A DNA stretch of 37,503 nt from Nesterenkonia sp. PF2B19 (lineage in GTDB: Bacteria; Actinomycetota; Actinomycetes; Actinomycetales; Micrococcaceae): the NCBI RefSeq assembly GCF_001758425.2, contig NZ_MDSS02000035.1, positions 1 to 37,503 on the forward strand, written 5' to 3'. Shown here piece by piece: positions 1 through 8,418 of the stretch (positions within the stretch are counted from its first letter, which is position 1; every line of letters begins with the position of its first letter). The notes below the pieces were generated by a model, which had not been told where the DNA came from, made no database searches, and saw only the letters and a list, made by a program, of their open reading frames with translations. A program made the position numbers and the translations under genes.

Positions 1-1
1 C

Positions 2-64
2 GTCGCGGCTGCCCGCGCGGCCGTCGCCGGTCCAGCCACGGCCCCAGAGGAGGAGGACGCATGA
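2..64 (+). CDS. C-terminal end of an upstream gene (partial), possibly cydD
   Basis: An open frame enters from the left edge and stops at TGA 62-64. It encodes about 20 residues rich in Ala/Pro, ending in EEEDA. Its stop overlaps the ATG of the next gene (ATGA, 61-64), the usual arrangement of translationally coupled genes. In actinobacteria a CydC-type exporter normally follows cydD, so this tail is probably CydD. The fragment itself carries no diagnostic motif, so that identity rests on the neighbour only. Confidence 0.5.
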   Translation, partial: VAAARAAVAGPATAPEEEDA

Positions 65-1831
65 GCAGCCACCGCCCGACGCCGCACGGACACACGAGGA
101 CCACACCCCCGGGGACCACGCCGGAGAGCCCGGCGCCCCTGCCAGACCCCTGCTGGTGCTGCTGCGCCTGCTGCGGCCGATGGTCCTGCCGATGCTCTGG
201 ACCGGCCTGGTCTCCTGGGCGGGATGGCTGGCGCTCATGGCGATCACCGTGATGGGGGCCTGGGGTGTGGGGCATGCCGTGGTGCTCGGGGAGCTGCCGC
301 CGTCGGGGTTCTGGTGGGGACTGGGCGCGGCGGTGGTGGTCCGAGTGCTGCTGACCTGGCACGAGATGGATGTGTCCCATGCCCTGGCCTACCGGGTGCT
401 GGACCTGCTGCGGATGCACCTGTTCGACTCCTATGCCGCCCGTGTGGTGGAGGGCCGACAGGCCCATTCCGGGGACGCCGCCTCCACGGCGCTGACCGAC
501 CTGGAGAAGCTGGAGTTCTTCTACGCCCACACCATCGCCCAGATGGCCTCGGCCGTGCTGACCTTCGGGGCAGGTGCTGCGGCGCTGTGGCTGCTGGACG
601 CCGCCATGGGCGCGGCGGTGCTGGCGCTCGGGGCGGTGCTGATGGCCAGCAGCCTGTTCCTGCGACGCCGTATGACCCGGGCTGGCCAGGCGCAGCAGGA
701 GGAGACGAATCGACTCTCGCGGTTCCTCACCGATGTCCTCGGCAACGCCCGGGACGTGCTGAGCTTCTCGCTGGCCGGGAGGATCGTCGAGGAGTCCGCG
801 CGACGCACCGCACGGATCAGCCGCCAGGAGCGCCGCGCGGCGCTGCTGGAGAGCCTCGCCTCCGGCGTCCGGGACCTGCTCACGGTCACCGCGCTGCTGC
901 TGGTGCTCAGCTGGGGCTGCGCCGCGCGGCCGTGCCGGAGTCAGCGGTCGCCCCGGAGATGGTGGCCGCGGCGGTCACCCTGGCGATGATGAGCCTGGCC
1001 CCGCTGATCGGTGCCGCCGACACGCTGGGCAAGCTGCATCCGCTGCAGGCCTCCGCCGCGCGGGTGGCCGCGCAGCTCGACGACGCCGGGCCGGCTGGTC
1101 CCGACACGACCGCCTCCAGCACGACGCCGCGGGGGCACGACCACGACGACGCCGCACTGCATACCCCTGGTCCCACCCTCGCTGCTCCGGCCCCCTGGGG
1201 CGTGCGGGTCAGCGGGCTGAGACACCGCCACCCCGGCCGTGGGGAGCTGCGCTACCCCGAGATCACCGTCCGACCCGGTGAGCATGTGGCCATCACCGGG
1301 CCCTCCGGCGTCGGGAAGACCACGCTGATCAATCTGGTGGCGGGGCTGTGGCGCCCCAGTGCAGGCGAGGCGGTGCTGTTCGGCGCCGACGACCCCGAGT
1401 CGGGCCGGAGCCCTGAGAAGATTCCCGAGGAGGAGCTCCGCGCACGGGTGGCGGTGGTGGACCAGGAGTCGAGGCTCTTCCGCGGCACCGTGGCGCAGAA
1501 CCTGCGTCTGGGGGCGCCGGAGGGGGCACTGACGAAAGCCGACCTCCACCACGCCTTGGCCGCCGTCGAAGCCGATGAGTGGATCAGCCTGGACGATGAG
1601 CTCGGCGAGACCGGACTGCGACTCTCCGGCGGCCAGCGCGCCAGGCTCTGCCTGGCCCGCGCCCTGGCCCGGCGCCCCGCGCTGCTCATCCTCGACGAGG
1701 TCACCGCCAGCCTCGATGCCGAGTCGGAGGCCGACATCACCGCCCTGATCCGCTCCCTGGACTGCACCGTGCTGACGGTCTCGCATCGAGCCAGCACGGT
1801 GGCGAGCTCGGATCGGATCATCGCTTTGTGA
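61..1831 (+). CDS. cydC: CydC-type thiol-reductant ABC exporter subunit (two apparent frameshifts)
   Basis: Fused membrane/ATPase ABC half-transporter. CydDC exports cysteine/glutathione-type thiols and is needed for cytochrome bd assembly. The start at ATG 61 has AGGAGGAGG just upstream and overlaps the preceding stop. The membrane part reads from about 150 to 915 in one frame. The ATPase follows in another frame, with Walker A GPSGVGKT (1298-1321), Q-loop VVDQESRLF, signature LSGGQRARL, Walker B ALLILDEVTASLD and H-loop VSHR. The frame changes near 141-151 (after a CCCC run) and again near 912-925, each equivalent to one missing base. The total of about 590 residues is normal for CydC once the breaks are bridged. 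The CydC assignment over other exporters comes from this architecture and an apparent partner upstream. The substrate is inferred. Confidence 0.75.
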
Positions 1832-1866
1832 GCGCCGTCGATCGGGGACCCGGCACGCCCCGGCGC
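1832..1866. terminator. Possible bidirectional terminator hairpin
   Basis: The 37-bp gap between two convergent genes can fold: GCGCC (1832-1836) can pair with GGCGC (1862-1866), or CGGGG (1843-1847) with CCCCG (1858-1862). There is no T tract, as is common for high-GC actinobacteria. This is a weak call made from position and complementarity. Confidence 0.3.
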
Positions 1867-1868
1867 AC

Positions 1869-2895
1869 TCAGCCCCCGTACAGCCCCTCGGCCACCCGCT
1901 CGACGGCGTCGATGTTCTGCAGCGAGCCGGGGAACAGGTGGTGGTTCGGCACCGGGATCAGCCGATCCTCCTGGACCGCCTGGACCTCCGGGTGGTTCTG
2001 CGCGAAATACTCCCGGGTGGCCTCTTCATGTGCCGCGTCCTCCACGCCGAAGGTGATCGCCTCCGGGTCCCGGGAAGCCAGCTCCTCCGCGCTGATCTGG
2101 GCGAAGACGAAGGAGTCGAACTGGTCCTCATCTGGGGAGAAGACGTTCTCCCCGCCGGCCTGGGCGATGATGTCGTACTCCACACCGCCGCCCACCACGG
2201 AGAGCGTGTCTCCTTCGACGTAGACCTGCGCCACGGTCAGCGGCTCGGCGCCCTCACTCAGCTCGGCGGCGTCCTCCAGGCGCTCCCGGCCGTCCTCGAT
2301 GAGTTCCTCCGCAGCCTCCTCGGCGGCGAAGATCTCTCCCAGGTTCTCGATGTCGGTGAACAGGTCCTCCACTGTGCCCTCCGAGCGGCGCTCGAAGCAG
2401 CCGCCGGTGGCGATGTAGGACGCCGCCCCGGCCTCGTCGAGCTGCTCGATGCTGGCGAAGCCCTGATCCGCACTGAACTCATAGCTGGTGGGGGCGTAGA
2501 CGAAGTCCGGCTCCACCTGCAGCAGCACCTCCCGCGACGGCGGCAGGTCATCGCTGAGCTCCTCCGCCGCCCCCAGCTGCGCGCTGACGTCCTCGGGCAG
2601 CTCCGAGGAGGAGGTCTGCGCCACACCGACCACCTGGTCCCCCAGCCCCAGCCGCACCAGCAGCTCCGTCTGCGCCGGACTCATCCCGACCGCCCGCTGC
2701 GGCGCGGCCTCGAACTCCAGCTCCTGCCCGCAGTTCTCCAGGGCGACGTCGACGGCGGCCGTGCCTCCGTCGTCAGCGCCGGCGGCATCGTCGGAGGCGT
2801 CCTGCACCCCGGTCGCAGGCGGTCAGCAGCAGGATCGCGCCCGCGATCGCGGCGAGGCTGAGGCGCCGGGGGCGGGCGGTCGTCGTCATCTGCAT
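1869..2895 (-). CDS. Metal-chelate (siderophore/cobalamin-type) ABC transporter substrate-binding lipoprotein
   Basis: Periplasmic-binding-protein-2 (FecB/BtuF) family. It would catch a siderophore, haem or corrinoid outside the cell and deliver it to the permease encoded upstream. From ATG 2895 (AAAGGA five bases before) the frame gives a basic start, a hydrophobic stretch and the lipobox LLLTAC. The mature protein then continues in a different frame from about 2807, next to a CCCC run (2807-2810), as NCGQELEFEAAPQRAVG followed by a helix typical of the family (TELLVRLGLGDQVVGV). Bridging the shift gives about 340 residues, a normal length. It is last in a three-gene operon with the ATPase and permease. 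The ligand cannot be read from the sequence; the Fur-type box upstream of the operon favours a metal complex. Confidence 0.75.
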
Positions 2896-2960
2896 GGATG
2901 TCCTTTCGATCAGGGGTGGTCGGGCCGTGCTGCGAGGTCGCATCACGGCCGTGTCAGGGC

Positions 2961-3773
2961 TCAGGCCTCGAGGCGCTCGAAGGCCAGGCGCGTCTGTTCC
3001 CGGCCGGGGAGGCGCATGGTGGTGGCGTGCACCCCGAAGGCGGTGCGCACCTGCGCCGCGGTCAGCACCTGCTCCACCGGCCCGTGATCCACCAGCCGTC
3101 CGGAGGAGAGCACGGCGGCGTGGTCGCAGTAGGCCAGTGCCAGGTTGAGGTCATGCACGGCGACGATCGCCGTCCGTCCCAGCTCCCGGACGATGTGCAG
3201 CAGCTCCATCTGGAAGGCGATGTCGAGGTGATTGGTGGGTTCGTCCAGCAGCAGCGTTCCGGCTCCCTGGGCAAGCGCCCGGGCCAGCAGCACCCGCTGC
3301 TTCTCCCCGCCGGAGAGCTCCGCGAAGCCGCGGTCCGCCAGGTGCCCCGCGCGGGCGGTCTCCAGGCTGCGCACGACGACGTCCAGGTCGGCATCGGTGT
3401 CCGGGCTGAAGCCGGAATGGTGCACGGAGCGCGCCATCAGGACGATGTCCAGCACGGACTGGCCCATCCCGGCGCTGTCCACCACGGTCTGGGCCTCCTG
3501 CGCCATGACGGCGACCCGCCGGGCCACCTGCCGCCGCGGCAGCTGCCACAGGTCCTCGCCGTCGAGGCTCACGGCGCCGGCGTCGGGGCGGATGAGCCGG
3601 TAGGCGGTCTTCAGCAGGGTGGACTTCCCCGAGCCGTTGGGGCCCACCAGGGCGGTGACCTGGCCCGCCGGCGCGGTGAAGCTGACGTCGTCGACCAGCC
3701 TGCGACCGGCGCGCTCCACGGTGACGCCGTCGAAGCGGAGCCCCTCCCCCGGACCATGCTGCCGGGGGTTCAC
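2961..3773 (-). CDS. FecE-type ABC transporter ATPase
   Basis: Cytoplasmic ATPase of the metal-chelate importer. Motifs run in order: Walker A GPNGSGKST, Q-loop VMAQEAQ, signature LSGGEKQRVLLARAL, Walker B TLLLDEPTNHLD and H-loop VAVHDLN. The LDEPTNHLD sequence and the short length of about 270 residues are typical of the FecE/FhuC/BtuD group. I chose GTG 3773 because it overlaps the permease stop (GTGA, 3770-3773). An upstream in-frame start would add a low-complexity leader inside the permease gene. The binding-protein gene follows 65 bases downstream. Intact. Confidence 0.87.
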   Translation of the reverse strand: MNPRQHGPGEGLRFDGVTVERAGRRLVDDVSFTAPAGQVTALVGPNGSGKSTLLKTAYRLIRPDAGAVSLDGEDLWQLPRRQVARRVAVMAQEAQTVVDSAGMGQSVLDIVLMARSVHHSGFSPDTDADLDVVVRSLETARAGHLADRGFAELSGGEKQRVLLARALAQGAGTLLLDEPTNHLDIAFQMELLHIVRELGRTAIVAVHDLNLALAYCDHAAVLSSGRLVDHGPVEQVLTAAQVRTAFGVHATTMRLPGREQTRLAFERLEA

Positions 3774-5041
3774 GCGTCCACCACCTGACGGCGGCGCAGC
3801 AGGCCGGCCAGACCCCCACGAGTGCGGCCGGGGCGCAGCAGCCACAGGAAGAACGGGGCCCCGACGGCGGCGGTGAAGATCCCGATGGGCACCTCCGTGG
3901 GTGCGGCGGCGGTGCGGGCGCCAGATCCGCGGCCGCCAGGAACAGAGCGCCTCCGAGGACTGCGACCGGCAGCATCAACCGGTGGTCCGAGCCCACCAGC
4001 AGCCGGGCGGTGTGCGGGATGATCAGCCGACGAAGCCGATGCCGCCGCAGACCGCCACCACCGAGGCGGTGAGCAGGGCGGCCAACGCCAGGGAACCGAG
4101 TCGCAGGGCATGGACGTTGACGCCCAGAGCTGTGGCGGTCTCATCCCCGGCCATCAGCGCGTTCAGACCCCGGGCGTTGAGCGCGGCGAAGACCAGCACT
4201 CCCACCAGCACGATCGTCGGCAGCACCAGCTGGCCGAAGGAGGCCGCCGAGAGGCTGCCCAGCAGGAAGAACATCACGGAGAAGACCTGGTGGGCGTCGC
4301 CGGTCAGGGTCAGGAAGCTGGTGACCGCGCTGAGCAGCGAGCCCAGCGCCACCCCGGCGAGGATGAGCCGGGTGGGGACCACCACGCCGTCCTGCCGGGC
4401 GCAGAGGAACACGGCGCCGGTGGCCGCCAGAGCACCCACGAAGGCGGCCAGGGAGATCGACAGCCCGCCCAGAGCCGCCGAGCCGAAGGAGATGACGGCG
4501 ACCGCACCCAGGCCCGCCCCGGAGGAGACTCCGAGCAGGTAGGGCTCGGCCAGCGGATTGCGCACCACCGCCTGCATGAGGCACCTGCCAGCGCGAGGCC
4601 GGCGCCGCCGATCAGGGCCAGCAGGACTCGGGGGAGCCGGAAGTGCCAGACCGCCTGATCCTCCAAGCCGGTGTAGGTGCCGTCACTCATCCACGGCATG
4701 CCGGGGATCAGATGCCCGAGGATCAGGCGCCCGGCATCACTCATGCTCAGGCTGATGGGCCCGGTGGAGACCGAGAGCAGCACGATGGCGACGATGCCGC
4801 CCAGCAGCAGGGCCACGATCAGGCGCTGGAAGCGCAGCACCCAGCGGCGAGTGGCGGCCACCCGCCGGCCGGTGCTGCTGAGTGCGTGGTTCTCCACGTA
4901 CTCCCCCGTGGCGGCCGCCGGGGCGACGGCGAGGGCGGCCTCGACGGAGGGAGCCTCGGCGGAGGGGGCGGGGCCGGCGTCGGCGGAGGGCACGGGGCCC
5001 CGGCGCAGATCGGCGGAGAGCATGGGAGGACGCTGGGTCAC
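3770..5041 (-). CDS. FecCD-family ABC permease (three apparent frameshifts)
   Basis: Multi-pass inner-membrane permease of the siderophore/haem/cobalamin family. It opens with a cytoplasmic Ala/Pro-rich leader of about 60 residues, then the first membrane segment (about 4760-4820). The family signature RNPLAEPYLLGVSSGAGLG follows (about 4500-4570), then a string of hydrophobic helices and a C-terminus at 3770. The conserved reading changes frame near 4578, 4022 and 3925. At 4022 the text GGCTGATCATC needs one extra C to give the expected G-L-I-I-P-H-T-A-R. The total of about 423 codons fits a FecCD permease with an N-terminal extension. The GTG start at 5041 coincides with the predicted transcription start. 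First gene of the operon. Confidence 0.75.
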
Positions 5042-5047
5042 TCCACC

Positions 5048-5075
5048 ATAGTACGCTGTTGCGAATTATTCTCAA
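5048..5075 (-). promoter_or_regulatory. Promoter of the metal-chelate importer operon, probably leaderless
   Basis: On the minus strand, TTGAGA (5075-5070), a 16-bp spacer and TACTAT (5053-5048) form a good sigma-70-like promoter. The seventh base after the -10 is the G of the GTG start at 5041, so the mRNA would begin at the start codon. No properly spaced RBS is present; GGTGGA abuts the GTG. Leaderless mRNAs are common in actinobacteria. The start site itself is inferred. Confidence 0.6.
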
Positions 5076-5077
5076 CA
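5057..5077. promoter_or_regulatory. Fur/Zur-type operator (21-bp inverted repeat)
   Basis: Two 10-bp half sites, TGTTGCGAAT (5057-5066) and ATTCTCAACA (5068-5077), flank one central T and match at 9 of 10 positions. Inside lies a 7-1-7 dyad close to TGAGAATnATTCTCA, the pattern of the Fur family (Fur consensus TGATAATnATTATCA). It does not resemble the DtxR/IdeR consensus. It covers the -35 element and most of the spacer, an ideal place for metal-dependent repression. Whether Fe, Zn or Mn is sensed is not visible. Confidence 0.65.
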
Positions 5078-5117
5078 CTGCCGAGCCGGGCGCGGACATC
5101 GAGCGAGACGCAGAACC

Positions 5118-6599
5118 TCAGTTCAGGAACGGGATGAGCACCGAGACCGTCAGCAGCACCAGGGCCCCGCCGATCCGCGAGCTCACCTGCAGGAAGGGCA
5201 TGAGCTCGAGCCGGTTGGCCGCGGAGACGACGGCGACGTCCCCGGTGCCTCCCATGTCCGTCATGCCCATGCCGATCGCCACCGAGGTCTCGGCGAAGTA
5301 CATCTTCACCAACCAGCCGAGCGTGCCCGCTACGAGGATCGCGACGACGACGGCGAGCGCCACCAGCACCGGATAGCGCCAGTCGGAGAGCAGCGCGCCC
5401 AGCTCGTCGAACTCGAAGTAGGTGATGGAGATGCCCACCAGCAGCGCCGGGGTCAGCGTGGAGGAGACGAAGGCGAACCACGTGGAGACCGCATCCTCGA
5501 ACGCCTCAGGCACCAGGCCGAAGATCTTGATCAGCGCCGCCAGCAGGATCGTCCAGGCATAGGCATGGATGCCCGGGACGAACTCGGCCACCAATGTGCC
5601 CAGCAGGAAGAGCGTGCAGGCCATGGTCAGGCCCACCAGGAGCACCGGGAAGGCCCCCATAGTCGCCTTCGGCTTGGTCGTGAACTGGTCCGTCCGGCCC
5701 TGCACGCGGACGATCTGCCCGTTGCCGTTGAAGCCGAGGAAGAACTGCTGGCCCTTATAGGTGATGCCGTTGAAGATGCCGGCGCAGAGGATGGTCAGCA
5801 CGTTGGCGATGATCACCGCTGGGATCAGCTGTGCCACGTAGGAGCCGGCGTCGCCGCCCATCTGGTCCGCATAGATCCCGGACATCGGGACCACTCCGGC
5901 CCCGACGCCTCCACCGATGATCGGCGCGGCGATGAACAGCACGGACTCCCGCAGGCCGAAGCCCAGGGCCGTGCCGACCAGCCCGATCACGGTGAACACC
6001 GCGATGATCGTACCCAGCAGCGGCACCGCGATGCGCGCACCGGCCTTGAGCAGCAGCGCCCGCGGCATCCCCAGGATCGAGCCGGCGATGAGGCTGGCGA
6101 TGTAGAGATCGATGAACCCGATCTGACCGCCGTCGGTGAAGACCTCCATGGTCTCGGCGAAGGAGGTCGGGAACAGGCCCAGATGCAGCAGCACCGCCGG
6201 GGTCAGGATGCACAGCACCGTGGGCAGCCCGTAGTTGCGCAGCACCGGCACGCGGCCGCCGATCCAGTTCAGCAGCGCCCCGATGAGGATGACCACCGCG
6301 AAGCCGCCGAGCATCGTCGGCGGCAGCGCCCCCAGAGCGGCACAGGCGGCCACGACGGCGAAGAGCACGGCGAACCACCCGATGGGCAGCCCCATGATGC
6401 GAGTCCAGCTCTCCGGACGGGCGAACTCGGCGGCAAGCCGGTCCGCGGCGGTGCTCGCGGCCGCACCGGCGGTCCCACTCGCGGCGGTCTCGGCCGACTC
6501 GCGGCGCTGGTCGTCGGCACCTCCGACCTGAGCTTCATCGGAGGTCAGCGGTGTCGACTGCGGCGTCGACGGCCGTGTCGACTGCGGCGTCTGGTCCAT
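5118..6599 (-). CDS. 2-hydroxycarboxylate transporter family (citrate/malate:cation symporter)
   Basis: Secondary transporter of the 2HCT family (CitS, CitP, MleP, MaeN), which takes up citrate, malate or related 2-hydroxy acids. An N-terminal hydrophilic leader of about 80 residues, rich in Thr/Ser/Ala/Pro, precedes roughly ten hydrophobic segments. Two GGxG re-entrant-loop signatures are visible: one in PIIGGGVGAGVVPMS in the first half, the other in DMGGTGDVAVVSAANR in the second half. This is the two-domain inverted repeat expected of the family. ATG 6599 is preceded by GGGGAGA five bases away; 493 residues. The substrate is not resolved from sequence. The nearest gene upstream on the same strand is a GntR regulator. 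Intact. Confidence 0.88.
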   Translation of the reverse strand: MDQTPQSTRPSTPQSTPLTSDEAQVGGADDQRRESAETAASGTAGAAASTAADRLAAEFARPESWTRIMGLPIGWFAVLFAVVAACAALGALPPTMLGGFAVVILIGALLNWIGGRVPVLRNYGLPTVLCILTPAVLLHLGLFPTSFAETMEVFTDGGQIGFIDLYIASLIAGSILGMPRALLLKAGARIAVPLLGTIIAVFTVIGLVGTALGFGLRESVLFIAAPIIGGGVGAGVVPMSGIYADQMGGDAGSYVAQLIPAVIIANVLTILCAGIFNGITYKGQQFFLGFNGNGQIVRVQGRTDQFTTKPKATMGAFPVLLVGLTMACTLFLLGTLVAEFVPGIHAYAWTILLAALIKIFGLVPEAFEDAVSTWFAFVSSTLTPALLVGISITYFEFDELGALLSDWRYPVLVALAVVVAILVAGTLGWLVKMYFAETSVAIGMGMTDMGGTGDVAVVSAANRLELMPFLQVSSRIGGALVLLTVSVLIPFLN

Positions 6600-6690
6600 G
6601 GATGTCTCCCCATCGTCATGAGCGCTCCCGCAGCCCGGCCCCACGGATGGATGGCCGTGCTCGCGCGCTCCTGTCATGCATCTCACACAC

Positions 6691-6706
6691 TGTGACGGCC
6701 ATGACA
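6691..6706. promoter_or_regulatory. Candidate operator upstream of the 2HCT transporter gene
   Basis: A 16-bp dyad reads TGTnAnGGCCnTnACA on both strands and overlaps the -10 element and predicted start of the promoter at 6704-6732. A second small dyad, TCACA-CAC-TGTGA (6683-6695), overlaps it. The FCD/GntR protein encoded next door is the natural candidate to bind here; this is inference from position. Confidence 0.4.
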
Positions 6707-6732
6707 CTAGTCTGCACTTTATAAAATATCAA
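6704..6732 (-). promoter_or_regulatory. Candidate promoter of the 2HCT transporter gene
   Basis: TTGATA (6732-6727), a 17-bp AT-rich spacer and TAGTGT (6709-6704) sit in the only strongly AT-rich patch of a 358-bp intergenic region (6600-6957). They would give a 5' leader of about 100 bases before ATG 6599. The rest of the region holds a nested palindrome (6787-6861) and no convincing gene. Confidence 0.5.
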
Positions 6733-6786
6733 CACAGTGCGCGGAATCACCCTCAGAACGGGCATCCGGAGGCTCGATGCGCATCC

Positions 6787-6861
6787 AGGAGTCACTTTCC
6801 CCTGCACCTCATGGGGCTGACGCGCGTCACCTGGAGGGAGATGTGCCGGAAAGTGACTCCT
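6787..6861. repeat. 75-bp nested palindrome (14-bp arms around a central 12-bp palindrome)
   Basis: AGGAGTCACTTTCC (6787-6800) and its exact reverse complement (6848-6861) flank a perfect 12-bp palindrome, TGACGCGCGTCA (6818-6829). Both structures share almost the same centre, 6824 and 6823.5. A GCAC/GTGC pair lies between arm and core, so the RNA could fold into one long interrupted hairpin. It lies between the regulator stop (6958) and the transporter promoter. It may be a terminator for the regulator, a pair of protein-binding sites, or a small mobile palindrome; the sequence does not decide. Confidence 0.6.
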
Positions 6862-6957
6862 CAATGAGAGGACGTCACGTGAGGAGGAACAGGAGGGACC
6901 CACGGGAGAGCGCCACGGGAAGGAGCCCATGACACGGGCGGCCCCCGACCCCGGCGC

Positions 6958-7656
6958 TCAGTCCGCGTCGAGGTTCTTCAGGGCGGCCGCGCGGCCGTGA
7001 TCGATGTGCAGGCGCATCGTCTCTGCGGCGTCGTCGAGCCGTCCCTCCGCCATCGCCTCCACGATGCGGTGATGCTCCTGGGAGGACTGGCTCACCCGGG
7101 ACTGGGAGCCGTAGAGCCCCAACGAGGGGTAGGGCATGCCGGCCCAGAGCTGATCGATGAACCCCAGCAGCAGGGAGTCTCCGCTGAGCCGGTAGATGGC
7201 CAGGTGCAGATCCTCGTTGTTCTCCACCACCTCCAGCGGGGTGGTGGCCTCGTCGCAGGCGAGGACGAGTTCCCGCAGCCGGTCGATGTCGGCCGGCGTC
7301 GCCCGCTCTCCCGCCAGACGGACGGCCATCGGCTCCAAGACGCCCCGCAGCCGGTACACCTGCTCGATGCGTGCCGGCGTCAGTTCGGCGATGGAGGTCC
7401 CTCGGTGGGGGTCGTGGACCACGAACCCCTCGGACTCGAGCCGGCTCAGCGCTTCCCGCACCGGCGTCAGGCTCATCCCCAGATGCTCGGAGAGCCGCTT
7501 GAGGGTGACCCGCTCCCCAGGCTCCAGGTCACCGACCCGGATGCTCTTGCGCAACGAGGCATAGGCCGCGGCCGCCTTGCTGACCGGCCGCACCGAGCCT
7601 GATCCGACTCCCAGGCCGGACCCGGAGCCGGGCGACCGCGTCTCCGACGACGCCAC
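6958..7656 (-). CDS. GntR-family transcriptional regulator, FCD (FadR-type) domain
   Basis: 232 residues. The winged helix-turn-helix spans about residues 28-90, with the recognition region LKRLSEHLGMSLTPVREAL. The all-helical FCD effector domain spans about 97-225. FCD proteins often bind a metal and an organic acid; the usual ligand positions are filled by D149, H151, H195/H196 and H217/H220. The N-terminal 25 residues are a Gly/Ser-rich tail. GTG 7656 follows a GGTGAGG-type RBS. It lies immediately upstream of, and in the same direction as, the 2-hydroxycarboxylate transporter, so sensing a hydroxy- or dicarboxylate and controlling that transporter is the simplest role. Intact. Confidence 0.85.
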   Translation of the reverse strand: MASSETRSPGSGSGLGVGSGSVRPVSKAAAAYASLRKSIRVGDLEPGERVTLKRLSEHLGMSLTPVREALSRLESEGFVVHDPHRGTSIAELTPARIEQVYRLRGVLEPMAVRLAGERATPADIDRLRELVLACDEATTPLEVVENNEDLHLAIYRLSGDSLLLGFIDQLWAGMPYPSLGLYGSQSRVSQSSQEHHRIVEAMAEGRLDDAAETMRLHIDHGRAAALKNLDAD

Positions 7657-7689
7657 AGCTCACCTCACCCGTTCGACAGCAGAATGCGC

Positions 7690-7739
7690 ATCACGCCGCA
7701 GCCGGCAGCCGCCCGGAGGGACCCGTGGTGCGGCGTGAT
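7690..7739 (-). terminator. Hairpin downstream of hpt
   Basis: ATCACGCCGCA (7690-7700) is exactly complementary to TGCGGCGTGAT (7729-7739), giving an 11-bp stem with a 28-base loop, about 40 bases after the hpt stop. There is no T tract. It could end the hpt transcript or, as a DNA dyad, act upstream of the GntR gene start at 7656. Confidence 0.45.
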
Positions 7740-7781
7740 CCGCCTGCCAGTCTACGGGCTCGCAGCCCCAGGCTCAGCGCG

Positions 7782-8333
7782 TCACTGATAGACGTGCGGG
7801 GCCAGGATGCCCACGCAGTCCAGGTTGCGGTACTTCTCTGCGAAGTCCAGGCCGTAGCCGACCACGAACTTGTTGGGAATGTCCATGCCCACGTACTTGA
7901 CGTCGATGTCCACCTTCACAGCCTCCGGCTTGCGCAGCAGGGTGCAGATCTCCACCGAGGCCGGCCCGCGGGACTCCAGGTTGGACTTCAGCCAGGACAG
8001 GGTGAGTCCGGAGTCGATGATGTCCTCGGCGATGAGCACATGACGGCCCATCAGGTCGGCATCGAGGTCCTTGAGGATGCGGACGACACCGGAGGACTTG
8101 GTGCCGGACCCGTAGGAGGACACCGCCATCCAGTCCATGGTGACGTGGCTGGTCAGGGCGCGCGACAGGTCGGCCATGACCATGCACGCCCCCTTCAGCA
8201 CACCCACGAGCAAGATGTCCTTGCCCTCGTAGTCCCGATCGATCTGCGCGGCGAGCTCCTTGACGCGCGCGTCGATCTCTTCCTTGGTGTAGAGGACCTC
8301 GGTCAGGTCTGCAGTGACGTCCTGGGCGTCCAT
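7782..8333 (-). CDS. hpt: Hypoxanthine phosphoribosyltransferase
   Basis: Purine salvage enzyme that makes IMP (and GMP) from hypoxanthine/guanine and PRPP in the cytoplasm. The PRPP-binding motif VLIAEDIIDSGLTL is at residues about 99-112, with the acidic pair E103-D104 and D107. The flexible-loop segment SSYGSGTKSSG (72-82) and the KFVVGYGLDFAEKYRNL base-binding region near the C-terminus are also present. I start at ATG 8333 (MDAQDV), giving 183 residues as usual; a longer in-frame reading adds only Arg/Pro-rich noise. It lies 85 bases after tilS, the standard tilS-hpt pair. The ftsH gene that commonly follows is absent here; a GntR gene follows instead. Confidence 0.93.
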   Translation of the reverse strand: MDAQDVTADLTEVLYTKEEIDARVKELAAQIDRDYEGKDILLVGVLKGACMVMADLSRALTSHVTMDWMAVSSYGSGTKSSGVVRILKDLDADLMGRHVLIAEDIIDSGLTLSWLKSNLESRGPASVEICTLLRKPEAVKVDIDVKYVGMDIPNKFVVGYGLDFAEKYRNLDCVGILAPHVYQ

Positions 8334-8418
8334 GAGTGCTGATGCGCTCCTCAGTCTGGGCAGGTGCCGGGCGATGCGCCCGGACGGCAGTAGGCTTCTC
8401 CGGCGCAGTGCCGGGCCC

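Noticed and set aside
1938-2861. A 307-codon plus-strand open frame opposite the metal-chelate lipoprotein
   Set aside because: Composition is a mirror of the real gene (Leu/Arg/Gln/His-rich) and there is no family match.
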